Origin: CALNZV01 sp942491115
Lineage (GTDB): Bacteria; Desulfobacterota; Desulfobacteria; Desulfobacterales; UBA5852
Length of the DNA: 64,000 nucleotides
Direction of reading: 5' to 3'
Assembly: GCA_942491115.1 (NCBI GenBank)
Contig: CALNZV010000001.1
Coordinates: forward strand, 248,001-312,000
Positions 32,944-41,665 of this stretch are shown here, one piece after another. The position numbers were made by a program, and so were the translations under genes. Within the stretch, counting starts at the first letter, position 1. Every line of letters starts with the position of its first letter. The notes under the pieces were generated by a model. The model searched no databases, was not told the DNA's origin, and saw nothing but the letters and a program-made list of their open reading frames with translations.

Positions 32944-33942
32944 TCAGGACGCTTGATCGATATCGACAATTTTCACACCTGCCACGTAATCGACAGCTGC
33001 ATATTTCTTAATATTGCCAATCTTGTTGGTTATATCATTCATCAGCATGATCTGTGCGTGGGCTTTTTTAACACTGTTGTAAAATCGATGGCTGGTCGTC
33101 ATCGTCGTTAACAATTCATTGATGACATTGGTGACAATCGTCAATGGTTGATTGAGGCGATGGGCAACGCCACCAGCCATTTCCAATACCCCTTGAAATT
33201 TCTCTATGTTTCGACTTTCTTCCGCAATCTTAACCCGTTCAGTAACATCCTTGGCAATCAGTTTAACGTGGTGCGCACGTCCTTCGGTTTTCATAATGAT
33301 GGCTGTCGTTTCGATCAACTTTTGATACCCCATAGCATCTCTGAGGCGCAACACCGCTTCTTCTCGGCCCATCTTCCGAATATCGCCCAGCAGAATCAAA
33401 AACACATCTCTGTCCGACTCGGGAAAAAAGTCGGTAATCGCTTTTCCGTCGAGTTGACCCTTGGAAACGGCTAACAGGCGGTGAGCGGCATCGTTAGCCT
33501 TGATAAATCGACCTTGGACGTCTAAAATAAAAACAGAAAGATTTTCGGAATTTAAATGAACACCCCTTTTCAGATCTGTCAAATCATCTTCTATTTCGCC
33601 CGTGATATTCCGTAAGATGCCATCTAAAAACACAACCATACCATCGTCATCCAAAACGGCCTTTGCAGTAACCGCGCACCAGATATGGAAGCCATCCCTG
33701 TGTGTATAGGCGATCGGTACATCGACGACCTGCCCCCGTTGCAGAATGGCTTGCACGAGATCACCCCTGTCCTTTTTATTTCGGTATAGGTGGATGACCG
33801 GAGTGTCCATCAAGTCCGATTGGGAGTCAAATCCAAAGAGGCGAACAAAGGCATCATTGCAGTATACGATCTTTCCCTCCACCGTAACTCTGTAAACGGC
33901 AATGGGTAAGTGACTCACAAATTCTGAAAGGTTCGCATTCAA
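32944..33942 (-). CDS. PAS-PAS-HisKA protein lacking a kinase ATPase domain
   Basis: A 332-residue cytoplasmic protein. Two PAS domains are visible: about 8-115 (HLPIAVYRVTVEGKIVYCND) and about 130-245 (NLSVFILDVQGRFIKANDAA). A HisKA-like dimerisation helix follows, with His261 in AGGVAHRLNQPL. The protein ends about 70 residues later, where a HATPase_c domain would begin, and the stop is directly before the response-regulator gene. There is no sign of a frameshifted ATPase remnant in the next 20 bases. It therefore cannot autophosphorylate alone; it might be a phosphotransfer or phosphatase protein, or borrow an ATPase in trans. The start is TTG with an AAGG upstream. Confidence 0.78.
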   Translation of the reverse strand: MNANLSEFVSHLPIAVYRVTVEGKIVYCNDAFVRLFGFDSQSDLMDTPVIHLYRNKKDRGDLVQAILQRGQVVDVPIAYTHRDGFHIWCAVTAKAVLDDDGMVVFLDGILRNITGEIEDDLTDLKRGVHLNSENLSVFILDVQGRFIKANDAAHRLLAVSKGQLDGKAITDFFPESDRDVFLILLGDIRKMGREEAVLRLRDAMGYQKLIETTAIIMKTEGRAHHVKLIAKDVTERVKIAEESRNIEKFQGVLEMAGGVAHRLNQPLTIVTNVINELLTTMTTSHRFYNSVKKAHAQIMLMNDITNKIGNIKKYAAVDYVAGVKIVDIDQAS

Positions 33943-34022
33943 TGATCAGCCTTTGAACCGGAAGCCATCTCGGCAATCCTCTTTGACAACTCGGTGCTTC
34001 AATTTCCTACCCTTTATGGTAT

Positions 34023-35018
34023 TTAGAAAGGGATTCCAAGCAAGGTCAATTCATTGTGGTATTTCTTTTTCCAAGCAACCAAATTTTCCTGAAGCACGGT
34101 AATGAGTCCTAATTCTGAAACCAATTCGGACACGCACTCCAAAACACCATCCCATAACTCTTGGTCCGTGACATCTGATACGACGAAAATCTTTCGGTTG
34201 CTGTATTTGAACTCACCGGCAAAGGGATCCAAAAAGAGAAATTTATCGGCCTTATCGACAAACTTGCGGTTTAGTATCGTCTTGAAGGCGACCGGAGAGT
34301 TCTTTCGGCTTAAAATGATTCTTTCAAATATTGATAGCAGTTCTTCCACGGCGTTGACAACTCGCGGTGCCGATCGGTCTATCGCCGAGGCGGTGGGGCT
34401 TGAAGGGACCGCCATCTTATCTTCTTTGGAAGATGGCAATCGACTGACATGGAATATACCGCCATCACTCTTTGTCTTCTGAATGAGTATTTCAGTGTCA
34501 CTCTGGCTGGATGGCTGTCGGCTGTCGACCCAAGAGTATGATCCTCCAATTATATTGCCCCCATTCATCAGTAGCAGGCCACTATCCTTCCCATCGCTGA
34601 TTTCCACTTCGATGATGCCCGTCAGTTCCTCATTTTTCATCTTTTTGATGAGTCCCTCAAGATCTGTGAATTCGGTGCTCAAGTCCTGATAGATCCTCTT
34701 TGCATTGGGAAGATTTGACCAGAAGTGAATCTCATCGGGATTGATTCGATACACCGATACGCTGAAGCTGGCATTTTCATCAATATTCAAGAAAGCGTCT
34801 ATCGCCTGCTCTCCGACTGTCATTTCGCCGCGCTTGACAAGAACGCCCATCAAGACCTCATCCTTGTCAAAAACGATCGACCCTTCATCGGTCATCGACT
34901 TAATAAATACGATTCCCGAACCGATTTCCCCTTGAAAATGCTCAATCAACTTTGGAATTCTGATGTAATAGCTGTTGAGCTTGTCTAAAATCGGGTTTTC
35001 CTTCGGTACGATTATCAT
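34023..35018 (-). CDS. Uncharacterised two-part protein of the signalling cluster
   Basis: A 331-residue soluble protein. An N-terminal part (about 1-175) has a beta-rich PATAN/DUF4388-like pattern (GIVFIKSMTDEGSIVFDKDE, TGIIEVEISDGKDSGLLLMN). A Ser/Pro-rich linker at about 190-220 leads to a C-terminal helical/beta domain (AVEELLSIFERIIL ... FVVSDVTDQELWDGVLECVS) that may be another Roadblock-like or unknown fold. I do not recognise it with certainty. It lies between the receptor gene and the PAS/HisKA gene and is presumably part of the same pathway. Confidence 0.7.
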   Translation of the reverse strand: MIIVPKENPILDKLNSYYIRIPKLIEHFQGEIGSGIVFIKSMTDEGSIVFDKDEVLMGVLVKRGEMTVGEQAIDAFLNIDENASFSVSVYRINPDEIHFWSNLPNAKRIYQDLSTEFTDLEGLIKKMKNEELTGIIEVEISDGKDSGLLLMNGGNIIGGSYSWVDSRQPSSQSDTEILIQKTKSDGGIFHVSRLPSSKEDKMAVPSSPTASAIDRSAPRVVNAVEELLSIFERIILSRKNSPVAFKTILNRKFVDKADKFLFLDPFAGEFKYSNRKIFVVSDVTDQELWDGVLECVSELVSELGLITVLQENLVAWKKKYHNELTLLGIPF

Positions 35019-35196
35019 TGGTATGAATCGATACTCCCCTTGGCCAGCGGACTTTTTCTATCGGAGACTGTCAGTCAAACGCCATGAATTGAGGGCAACC
35101 AACATCCGAATACGACCGTAAAGCGACCATGTGTAGAAAGGCACGCCGCTTACATATTCGCAACTGATGCGCTGTGCACCTCTCGATTCTGACACC

Positions 35197-36609
35197 TTAT
35201 CGACGACGTCTGCGAAGCCGCGCAATGGACAGTCGGATACTGTCCTGCATTCGGGTGACGGCCTCGGCCAAATCGCCAATTTCATCCTTTGACGTCGTTT
35301 CGATCTCAACGTCGAGATCACCCACGCTGATTCGGTTGGCAGCGTCGGTCAAAGACTTGATCGGATTAACGATGGTACGGCTCGACACGATGGCGATCAA
35401 CACAACGCCAAGCACCGTTATCCCAAGGAGAATGAAAGCAAATTTCCGGGCGTTTTCCAACGCTTCGAATGCCTCACTTTTGTTTTGCTGAATCGCAAGC
35501 ACCCAACCGTAGTTGGTCTGTTTGGCATGACCGATGGTTTCCACTCCGTCATCAGTCGTAAATTCGATGGTTCCCTTTTTTCCCTTATTATGGGCTGAAA
35601 CCAGTGGATAATTGGATAGCGGCTTTTGCTCTTGGACAAAAGCATCTATTTGATGGGCCACCACCTTACCTTTCTCGTCCACCAGAAAAGCGTATCCGGT
35701 TTTTCCTTGTCGCCAATTCGCAATCCGCTTGGAGATGTCATCGATGGTCATTGCACCCGCTAAAACGCCAACCGTTGCCTCACCGCGCTTAATGGGTACG
35801 GCCAATACAAGCGCAGGTTTTTTTGATGTTTTACCAATCAAGGTCTGCCATGCCACATCATTTCCGGCAATCACATCTTTGACGTATTTTCGGTCAGAAT
35901 AGTCCTTTAGCTCGTTCTCGTCACTACGAGACACATTCATTCCAAGATTATCGGTAGTAAAGGTAAGATACATCCAAGGGTATTCGTTCTTGACGATTTT
36001 AAGGAGTTGCTCCTGACTGGTTCTGTTCATGCTCTGAATGGCCGGCATTTTCGACAAGGCTTTCAACACTCTAAAATTTTTATCGATCCATTCATCCACC
36101 TGTGCCGACAGCCCTTCGGTCACTTGTTCTCCCACGCGCTCTTGGTTCAGGGTGATTCGCTCTTGTGCTTGCTGAATACTGAGAAAAGAAAATATGCCAA
36201 GGGGCAATAGACTGACGAAGAGCATGATAAAAACCAATTTTACCGTAAGCCCCAGCCCCCCCTTCTTGGGCGGAGATGAGGAGGGAGACATCTCGGCTTG
36301 GTCATAGGCGGAGCCGACCGGTTCGGGGGCCTCGGCTATGTCTGACGTGTCATCGGTTTCGGTTTCGGGTAAAGCGGGTTCTTCCATGGGAGAGAACAAG
36401 GACTCTGATGAATCGGGATCGGGTTTGCTGTCGATCCTGTCATCAAAATCGTCCAACAAGAGATTGAATTCCGGTTCGGATTCCGGTTCTTGTTTGACGA
36501 CGGTAACGAGACTATCGCAGCCATTGCATTTGAATTTGGCTGCTCTACCCTTTATCTTATCAGGATCAATTCGGTATTTCTTGCCGCACGCCTCACAATT
36601 AACGATCAT
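35197..36609 (-). CDS. Zinc-ribbon, dCache and HAMP receptor without signalling domain
   Basis: A 470-residue membrane receptor. Residues 1-40 are an MJ0042-type zinc ribbon with Cys5, Cys8, Cys28 and Cys31. A long acidic, Pro-rich segment (41-115) follows, then a membrane helix at about 121-145. An extracytoplasmic dCache-like domain spans about 150-385 (DRKYVKDVIAGNDVAW, GKTGYAFLVDEKGKVVAHQ). A second membrane helix and a HAMP domain (VNPIKSLTDAANRISVGDL) come next. The protein ends with SIARLRRRRR, just where a methyl-accepting or kinase domain would normally begin. The signal may leave through the N-terminal zinc ribbon or a HAMP-binding partner. GGAG lies eight bases before the ATG. Confidence 0.82.
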   Translation of the reverse strand: MIVNCEACGKKYRIDPDKIKGRAAKFKCNGCDSLVTVVKQEPESEPEFNLLLDDFDDRIDSKPDPDSSESLFSPMEEPALPETETDDTSDIAEAPEPVGSAYDQAEMSPSSSPPKKGGLGLTVKLVFIMLFVSLLPLGIFSFLSIQQAQERITLNQERVGEQVTEGLSAQVDEWIDKNFRVLKALSKMPAIQSMNRTSQEQLLKIVKNEYPWMYLTFTTDNLGMNVSRSDENELKDYSDRKYVKDVIAGNDVAWQTLIGKTSKKPALVLAVPIKRGEATVGVLAGAMTIDDISKRIANWRQGKTGYAFLVDEKGKVVAHQIDAFVQEQKPLSNYPLVSAHNKGKKGTIEFTTDDGVETIGHAKQTNYGWVLAIQQNKSEAFEALENARKFAFILLGITVLGVVLIAIVSSRTIVNPIKSLTDAANRISVGDLDVEIETTSKDEIGDLAEAVTRMQDSIRLSIARLRRRRR

Positions 36610-36705
36610 ATCCGTGCTCCTTTATCGTCGGACATTGCTTCCGAGGGGGGATATCCGACATCAGATACTTGCCTGCCCAGGGGTCTCTGTGAACAATCAA
36701 TACCC

Positions 36706-37176
36706 TCAATACCCTTTCTCCTGAATGACTTGAAGCATTCTCTGGGTAAAGATTTGACGTTTTTCATCTCGTTGTATTTCTTCCGTTAATAACTGCACCA
36801 ATTCCGCGGCTCGATTGGCTGGGAAGTTGTTCATGGTGCACCCCAAGTCATCAATGCCGTCCTCTACAAGAACGGAGGCTAATGGACCGACTGCAACCGA
36901 CAGTTCATTGGTCAATCGCTTAAAAAAATCTCCATCCGCTTGAGAAATCTTTTGAGGAATGGCCTCGATCAGTTTCAGTTTCATCAATTGCTTGATAACA
37001 GAGGTCATGGTCTTGGCGTCTATGCCCACCTTGGCGGCAATGTTCCCAATGCTCTTCTTCCCATCCAAAGCCATAAGAAGGCTCAGGCTTTGTCCGTCCA
37101 ACGAAAAGTTACCGAGATCACCTCTGATTACCGGTTTGAAAACCATGCCCAATATATCGTCAGAATAAGTGACCAT
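36706..37176 (-). CDS. Winged-helix-like plus helical domain protein
   Basis: A 156-residue protein. Residues about 20-75 look like a winged helix (KSIGNIAAKVGIDAKTMTSV, IKQLMKLKLIEAI). Residues about 85-156 form a helical domain (FFKRLTNELSVAVGPLASVL ... FPANRAAELVQLLTEEI). A similar C-terminal domain occurs in some Roadblock-linked proteins, but I cannot name the family with certainty. It could bind DNA or act as an adaptor for the GTPase module. GGAG precedes the start. The 289 bases upstream carry two short hairpins (37218-37240 and 37241-37253) and no gene. Confidence 0.68.
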   Translation of the reverse strand: MVTYSDDILGMVFKPVIRGDLGNFSLDGQSLSLLMALDGKKSIGNIAAKVGIDAKTMTSVIKQLMKLKLIEAIPQKISQADGDFFKRLTNELSVAVGPLASVLVEDGIDDLGCTMNNFPANRAAELVQLLTEEIQRDEKRQIFTQRMLQVIQEKGY

Positions 37177-37465
37177 CGGTTATCTCCCTCTCGCAGCACA
37201 TCCCGTTAGATGAAACCCCAACGCTTCCTGAGTGCGTTGGCGCCTTTATGGCGACGGCATCTTCCGAAAAGATCGCCCTCAATTCTATTCGGAACCCTGA
37301 GAGATCTGTTGCCCCGAGCCATTTCAGATTAGCTGAACACCGCAGACGAATACCCATGCCTCCTGGAATGCTCGATCGGATTGAGATGGCGGGCAGATGT
37401 TTATTCAATAGAAAAATGCCCCAATCCATCCGTGGGATGCATGACTTAGCTATGGGCCGTTCATA

Positions 37466-38176
37466 TTAACTGTTCTTTTTCAGCGCTTTGATTTCAGATC
37501 GAATCCCGGCAAGTTCTTTTTCGATGAACGTTTTCAACTGTTCGATGAGTTGAACAACAGTTGTCGACGGTTCCATCTCATGGGAGACCGGTTCAGTTGT
37601 CTTGGTCATTCTCATCCCCTCTGCCTCAATGGGTTTCTCCTCGACCGGTGCCTCCGCGGAAGGACTGACCGTTTCCGGTATGATCTCTCGCCGGGTTTTC
37701 TTTGGAACCACTTTGATTTGGTCTATCTGTTCTTTGAGTTCTTTGTATTTGTTGAGTTCTACATAAAGAAGCTTTTTTTTCTCGGAGGCGGATAGACCCT
37801 CTGTGCTCATCACCCGATCGAAACCACTGTAGACCGAATGAATGAGTTTAAAAGAATTGGGGTGAGCTTTGGCCTTGTAAGTGCGGACATAGAGTCCAAG
37901 TGACCCCAGAAGCTGCAGAAACATAACCAAAATTCGATCTTTACCGTATTTTTCCTTGAGCGTTTCGATTTGTTCAACAAATCGGGTCATCACGTCGTCG
38001 GTAATTTCCCATTCGATGGACATGACTGAATTCCGCAACGCTTCAAGTGGGTCATCTCTGCCGGCAGATACCGTTCCCGTTTCCGTCGGAGAGAGACCAT
38101 CGCTCTCCTCGAATAGGGTATCCAATCGATCCTTGACTTCGGCATCCACAATTTTTGACTTGGCATCATCGGCCAA
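37466..38176 (-). CDS. Helical protein of unknown function in the MglA cluster
   Basis: A 236-residue protein, highly charged and mostly helical. The core (about 45-150) reads as a compact helical domain (LRNSVMSIEWEITDDVMTRF, ILVMFLQLLGSLGLYVRTY, KAHPNSFKLIHSVYSGFDRV). A Pro/Glu-rich linker and a terminal coiled-coil helix (about 205-232) follow. No known family is recognised. The start is TTG with GGGAGG seven bases upstream. It begins 12 bases after the GTPase stop, so the two are surely co-transcribed and perhaps bind each other. Confidence 0.72.
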   Translation of the reverse strand: MADDAKSKIVDAEVKDRLDTLFEESDGLSPTETGTVSAGRDDPLEALRNSVMSIEWEITDDVMTRFVEQIETLKEKYGKDRILVMFLQLLGSLGLYVRTYKAKAHPNSFKLIHSVYSGFDRVMSTEGLSASEKKKLLYVELNKYKELKEQIDQIKVVPKKTRREIIPETVSPSAEAPVEEKPIEAEGMRMTKTTEPVSHEMEPSTTVVQLIEQLKTFIEKELAGIRSEIKALKKNS

Positions 38177-38188
38177 AAGTGCACCTCC

Positions 38189-38794
38189 CTACTTGAGCTC
38201 GTCCTTGATTGAAGCCATCGACATCATGATGATTTTCTTTAAGGTCACGACGACATTGGTGCCGGCAACCGCACTGGCTTCAAACGAGGGACGCTTGAGT
38301 TGGCTATTTAGATCTTTTTCCAGGGTCGATGCCGGAAGAATAGGAATGCCCTGTTCTGCTAAATCAATCTTATTCCATTGAAAAACCAAGGGGATAGAGA
38401 AAATACTTTTCTTATAGTTTTTCAAATTTTCATGAAGGTTTTTTAGGCCCAGAATGTTCTTCTCTCGCCGGACCGCCATCGAGTCAGCGACAAATACGAT
38501 GCCGTCCACTCCCCTCAAAACCAATCGACGAGTCGCATTGTATTTCACCTGACCGGGAACGGTATACAGCTGGATTTTAGCAGTGTAGCCGTTAATTTTC
38601 CCAATATCAAAAGGAAGGAAATCAAAAAACAGCGTCCGGTCACCGTGGGTCTTTACAGTAACCATCTCTGTTTGAATCCTGTCGTTAAATTTTTTATAGA
38701 TGTACTCCAGATTGGTTGTTTTCCCTCCCCTACCGGGGCCGTAGTAGACAACTTTAACCTGGACCTCTTTCTTTTTGAGATTGACGAATGCCAT
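38189..38794 (-). CDS. mglA: MglA-type small Ras-like GTPase
   Basis: A 201-residue GTPase closely resembling MglA of Myxococcus. The P-loop is GPGRGGKT at residues 19-26, switch II is TVPGQVKYNATRR with Gln82 in the same position as the catalytic Gln82 of Myxococcus MglA, and the base-recognition motif is NKID at 141-144. The stretch GVDGIVFVADS is also characteristic. MglA sets cell polarity and directs motility complexes in its GTP form. I chose the ATG at 38794 because AGGTG lies upstream at proper distance; GTG at 38803 would add three residues. It lies between the Roadblock gene and an unknown partner. Confidence 0.9.
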   Translation of the reverse strand: MAFVNLKKKEVQVKVVYYGPGRGGKTTNLEYIYKKFNDRIQTEMVTVKTHGDRTLFFDFLPFDIGKINGYTAKIQLYTVPGQVKYNATRRLVLRGVDGIVFVADSMAVRREKNILGLKNLHENLKNYKKSIFSIPLVFQWNKIDLAEQGIPILPASTLEKDLNSQLKRPSFEASAVAGTNVVVTLKKIIMMSMASIKDELK

Positions 38795-38854
38795 GGAAAT
38801 CACCTGGTTGTATACTGTTGATGTGTTGAAATGGCAGGCAACTCAGCAGAACGA

Positions 38855-39259
38855 TTACTGGCCTTGGATAGGCTCCAATATTTTGTTGATTCTTTCAACC
38901 GCCTCCGCCACTTTTAACCGGAGAAAGCCAAGTGAAATCTCGTTGCCGAACAACGTTATCAGCAAAAATTCGGACAGGACTTTGCTGAAATGGATGTTTT
39001 CCTTTTTTCCTTTGTGGAATAATAGCGAAAACTCCCCTTCCCCAACTATTTTGGCCATGGCACTCACTGCACCGAAATTCCCGGCAGCAAGAGCCGCTAG
39101 GGAATAAATATCATGCTTGTTTTCACCGTCATCTAAACTGGCAATGATATTTCCCGACATGTCGATGACAAAAACGCAGTGCACACCGATATCGACAAGA
39201 TCATTTTTAAGAATCTCATCGATGCCATCCAACTGTTTTTGACCCAATGCATACGACAA
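38855..39259 (-). CDS. Roadblock/LC7 protein, MglB-like
   Basis: A 134-residue Roadblock/LC7 domain: N-terminal helix (QLDGIDEILKNDL), central strand pair (GVHCVFVIDMSGNIIASLDD), then SLAALAAGNFGAVSAMAKIV and the closing strands and helix (NIHFSKVLSEFLLITLFG ... RLKVAEAVERINKI). In Myxococcus the corresponding MglB dimer is the GTPase-activating protein of MglA, and the adjacent mglA-type gene supports that role here. The start is TTG at 39259 with a strong GGAGG eight bases upstream. It is the first gene after the promoter at 39433-39461. Confidence 0.8.
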   Translation of the reverse strand: MSYALGQKQLDGIDEILKNDLVDIGVHCVFVIDMSGNIIASLDDGENKHDIYSLAALAAGNFGAVSAMAKIVGEGEFSLLFHKGKKENIHFSKVLSEFLLITLFGNEISLGFLRLKVAEAVERINKILEPIQGQ

Positions 39260-39432
39260 TTGCCCATCCTCCCTCGTTCAAATTCTGAAATCGACCCACA
39301 AACTGGCCATTTGCCGTTAGACCCGACATCCGACTGCCGGAAAATTCATTTGCTCACTGTGAGCCATTGGTTGTCGGCTAGTGGATAGTAACAGCGAAAT
39401 CCATCCCATGGTGACGATGCACTTTTGTGCTA

Positions 39433-39461
39433 ATTATATATAATTACCAGAAAATTTGTAA
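39433..39461 (-). promoter_or_regulatory. Strong sigma70-type promoter for the MglB/MglA cluster
   Basis: On the minus strand TTACAA (39461-39456) and a perfect TATAAT (39438-39433) are separated by 17 bases, in an A+T-rich stretch of about 120 bases that differs sharply from its surroundings. The leader to the TTG at 39259 would be about 165 bases. The rest of 39260-39548 shows no gene. Confidence 0.6.
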
Positions 39462-39548
39462 TATTTTCAAGCTAAATATATTCTTTTATCTATCACCTCA
39501 GCATCATTTTGAATGAGATTATATTCATAATTCGGCAAATATACGCAC

Positions 39549-41444
39549 TCAGCCACCAGGCACATCTGTCGCCCTGGCCTCTTTCGCGTCAGAAAATGCC
39601 ATGAGAATGGATAGTTCGCTACCACCGCTGGTTGTTACTTCGGCATTGGGGTAGCGTTTCTTGAATACCTTGAACATTGAATGATTTTCCTTGAGAACGG
39701 ATGCCGAAAAAAACCTGTAGCCGTTCTCTTGGGCAATAACCTCGAGGGTTTTCAACAGATAGGAGGCAATTCCAAAATTCTGAAAATCCTCTCTCACCAC
39801 GAACGCCACCTCAGCCTGGGCATCAGTGTCTTGGGCATAGGTTCCAATCGCAACGATTTCCTGGTGTCCTCCCCGCTGCACCAGGCCGATGATGGACATG
39901 TTTTTTCGGTAGTCCACACTGGCCCATTGCTTTTGGACCACCTCATGGGAAAACAGTTTCATTTTATAAAAGAAGCGAAAATAAATCGTTTTCTCCTGAA
40001 GGGAGTAAAAAAAATTTCGATAGGCAAACTCATCCGACGGAAGGAGAGGTCTAAAATCCACCGCCTTACCGTTTTTTAGGCACAAGCTGCTTTTGTAATT
40101 TTCGAGGAATAAAAGGTCTTCTTGGGATGGAGGCAGTTGATCTGAGAAAATATATCGACGCTCTTTGGCGGCCTCGATAATCTGGGCCCTGAATTTTGGA
40201 TGAGCGATTTGAGCAAGCTCCATGACTCTCTGATAGATCCCTTTCCCCTGAAGTTCAGCAATCCCGTATTCCGTCACGATAAAATTGACGTCTGCCCGCG
40301 TCGTTGCAACCCCAGCCCCTTCACTCAAATGGGGAACGATTCTGGACACCCTGCCGTTCCGAGCTGTCGACGGCAGAGCAATGATGGAGAACCCCCCCTT
40401 CGACATGGCGCTTCCTCTCAAAAAATCAACCTGATCGCCAATGCCGCTGTAGAAATGGTGGCCCATCGAATCGGAACAAACTTGTCCGGTCAAATCCACC
40501 TCCAGGGCCGAACTGATCGAGATGAGATTGTCGTTCCGGGCTATCTGGGTTGGATCGTTAACAAACGCCGATGACCGAAAATAAAATGCCGGGTTATTGT
40601 CCACAAAACGATAGAGCCGCTTTGTTCCCATGCATAGGGAAGCCACAACACGACCCGGCAACAGGGTTTTTTTCTTGTTGGTAATGACACCCTTTTCGAA
40701 GAGTGGCAACAAGCCGTCCGTGATCAACTGGGTATGAATGCCCAGGTCCTTTTTCCGGTCGAGATATTTGAGAATAAGATTAGGGAGATATCCGAAGCCA
40801 ACTTGAAGGGTCGCTCCGTCATCCACGAGCTGGGAGACGAAATGACCGATCCTCAAGGCAATTTCATTGTCTTCCGTCACCACTTGCATCTCAACCAGAG
40901 GTTCCTCGTGGCACACGAAGCAATCGATTTCATCGATATGGACAAAACTGTCACCCCACGTTCGAGGCATCTGAGGGTTCACCTGGGCGATGACCCATTG
41001 GGCGTTCTCCATGGCTGACCGAGTGATGTCAACGGAAACCCCCAAACTGCAATATCCAAATTTGTCCGGCGGACTTACCTGAATCATGGCAACATCGAGC
41101 CCGATTCGCTGACTTGAGAACAGCCGCGGAATCTGAGACAAATAGGCTGGAATATAATCAATCTTGCCCTCGAATGCAGCCTCGCGCATCGCCTTGCTGA
41201 TAAAGAAAAGCTTCAATTGAAACCGAGAGAGAAACGCCGGGTCGGTGACGTATTCCGCTATCGTAGCCGAGAGCATTTGATAGAGCATGATATCTTGCAG
41301 GTGGGGATTTTCGACCATGCTGCGAATCAGGAATTGGGGCTCTCCGCAACCGGTGCCGATAAAGACCCTACTGCCTCTTTTGATTTCGGAGACCGCTTGG
41401 CCGGCCGCTACCACTTTGGATGGGCAGGTCTTTTTCAGATCCAT
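39549..41444 (-). CDS. Acetyl-CoA hydrolase/CoA-transferase fused to a GNAT acetyltransferase domain
   Basis: A 631-residue protein. Residues about 1-440 are a family I CoA-transferase/acetyl-CoA hydrolase of the 4-hydroxybutyrate CoA-transferase branch (RVFIGTGCGEPQFLI, DGATLQVGFGYLPN, FYSGIGDQVDFLRGSAMSKG, TEYGIAELQGK). Residues about 480-620 are a GNAT domain (VAFVVREDFQNFGIASYLLK, GYRFFSASVLKENHSM). The first could move CoA between acetate and other acids; the second could acetylate a protein or small molecule using acetyl-CoA. GGAGG eight bases before the ATG at 41444 fixes the start; the longer frame adds 55 residues without homology. The gene appears to be a single unit. Confidence 0.87.
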   Translation of the reverse strand: MDLKKTCPSKVVAAGQAVSEIKRGSRVFIGTGCGEPQFLIRSMVENPHLQDIMLYQMLSATIAEYVTDPAFLSRFQLKLFFISKAMREAAFEGKIDYIPAYLSQIPRLFSSQRIGLDVAMIQVSPPDKFGYCSLGVSVDITRSAMENAQWVIAQVNPQMPRTWGDSFVHIDEIDCFVCHEEPLVEMQVVTEDNEIALRIGHFVSQLVDDGATLQVGFGYLPNLILKYLDRKKDLGIHTQLITDGLLPLFEKGVITNKKKTLLPGRVVASLCMGTKRLYRFVDNNPAFYFRSSAFVNDPTQIARNDNLISISSALEVDLTGQVCSDSMGHHFYSGIGDQVDFLRGSAMSKGGFSIIALPSTARNGRVSRIVPHLSEGAGVATTRADVNFIVTEYGIAELQGKGIYQRVMELAQIAHPKFRAQIIEAAKERRYIFSDQLPPSQEDLLFLENYKSSLCLKNGKAVDFRPLLPSDEFAYRNFFYSLQEKTIYFRFFYKMKLFSHEVVQKQWASVDYRKNMSIIGLVQRGGHQEIVAIGTYAQDTDAQAEVAFVVREDFQNFGIASYLLKTLEVIAQENGYRFFSASVLKENHSMFKVFKKRYPNAEVTTSGGSELSILMAFSDAKEARATDVPGG

Positions 41445-41665
41445 GAGGAAATCCTCCTTTGAAATCCTCGCTGACAGGTGGGCGCTATATGAGCCTAAAT
41501 CCATTGGCGAGTCAAGTCGGCCAAGGGAAGGGACGAACCCATCGTTATCAAGGATGGTGAAACCAATGGTTTTCTGATATACGATCATTGTGTCCAAGGA
41601 GGACAACAACCAGGCTGATATCGAAACGTCCTACAACGCCACTATAAATCGAAACAGAGTTATCA

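Noticed and set aside
37218..37253. Two short hairpins (CCAACGC/GCGTTGG and CGCC/GGCG) as a terminator within the MglA cluster
   Set aside because: The stems are only seven and four bases and no T-tract follows on the transcribed strand.
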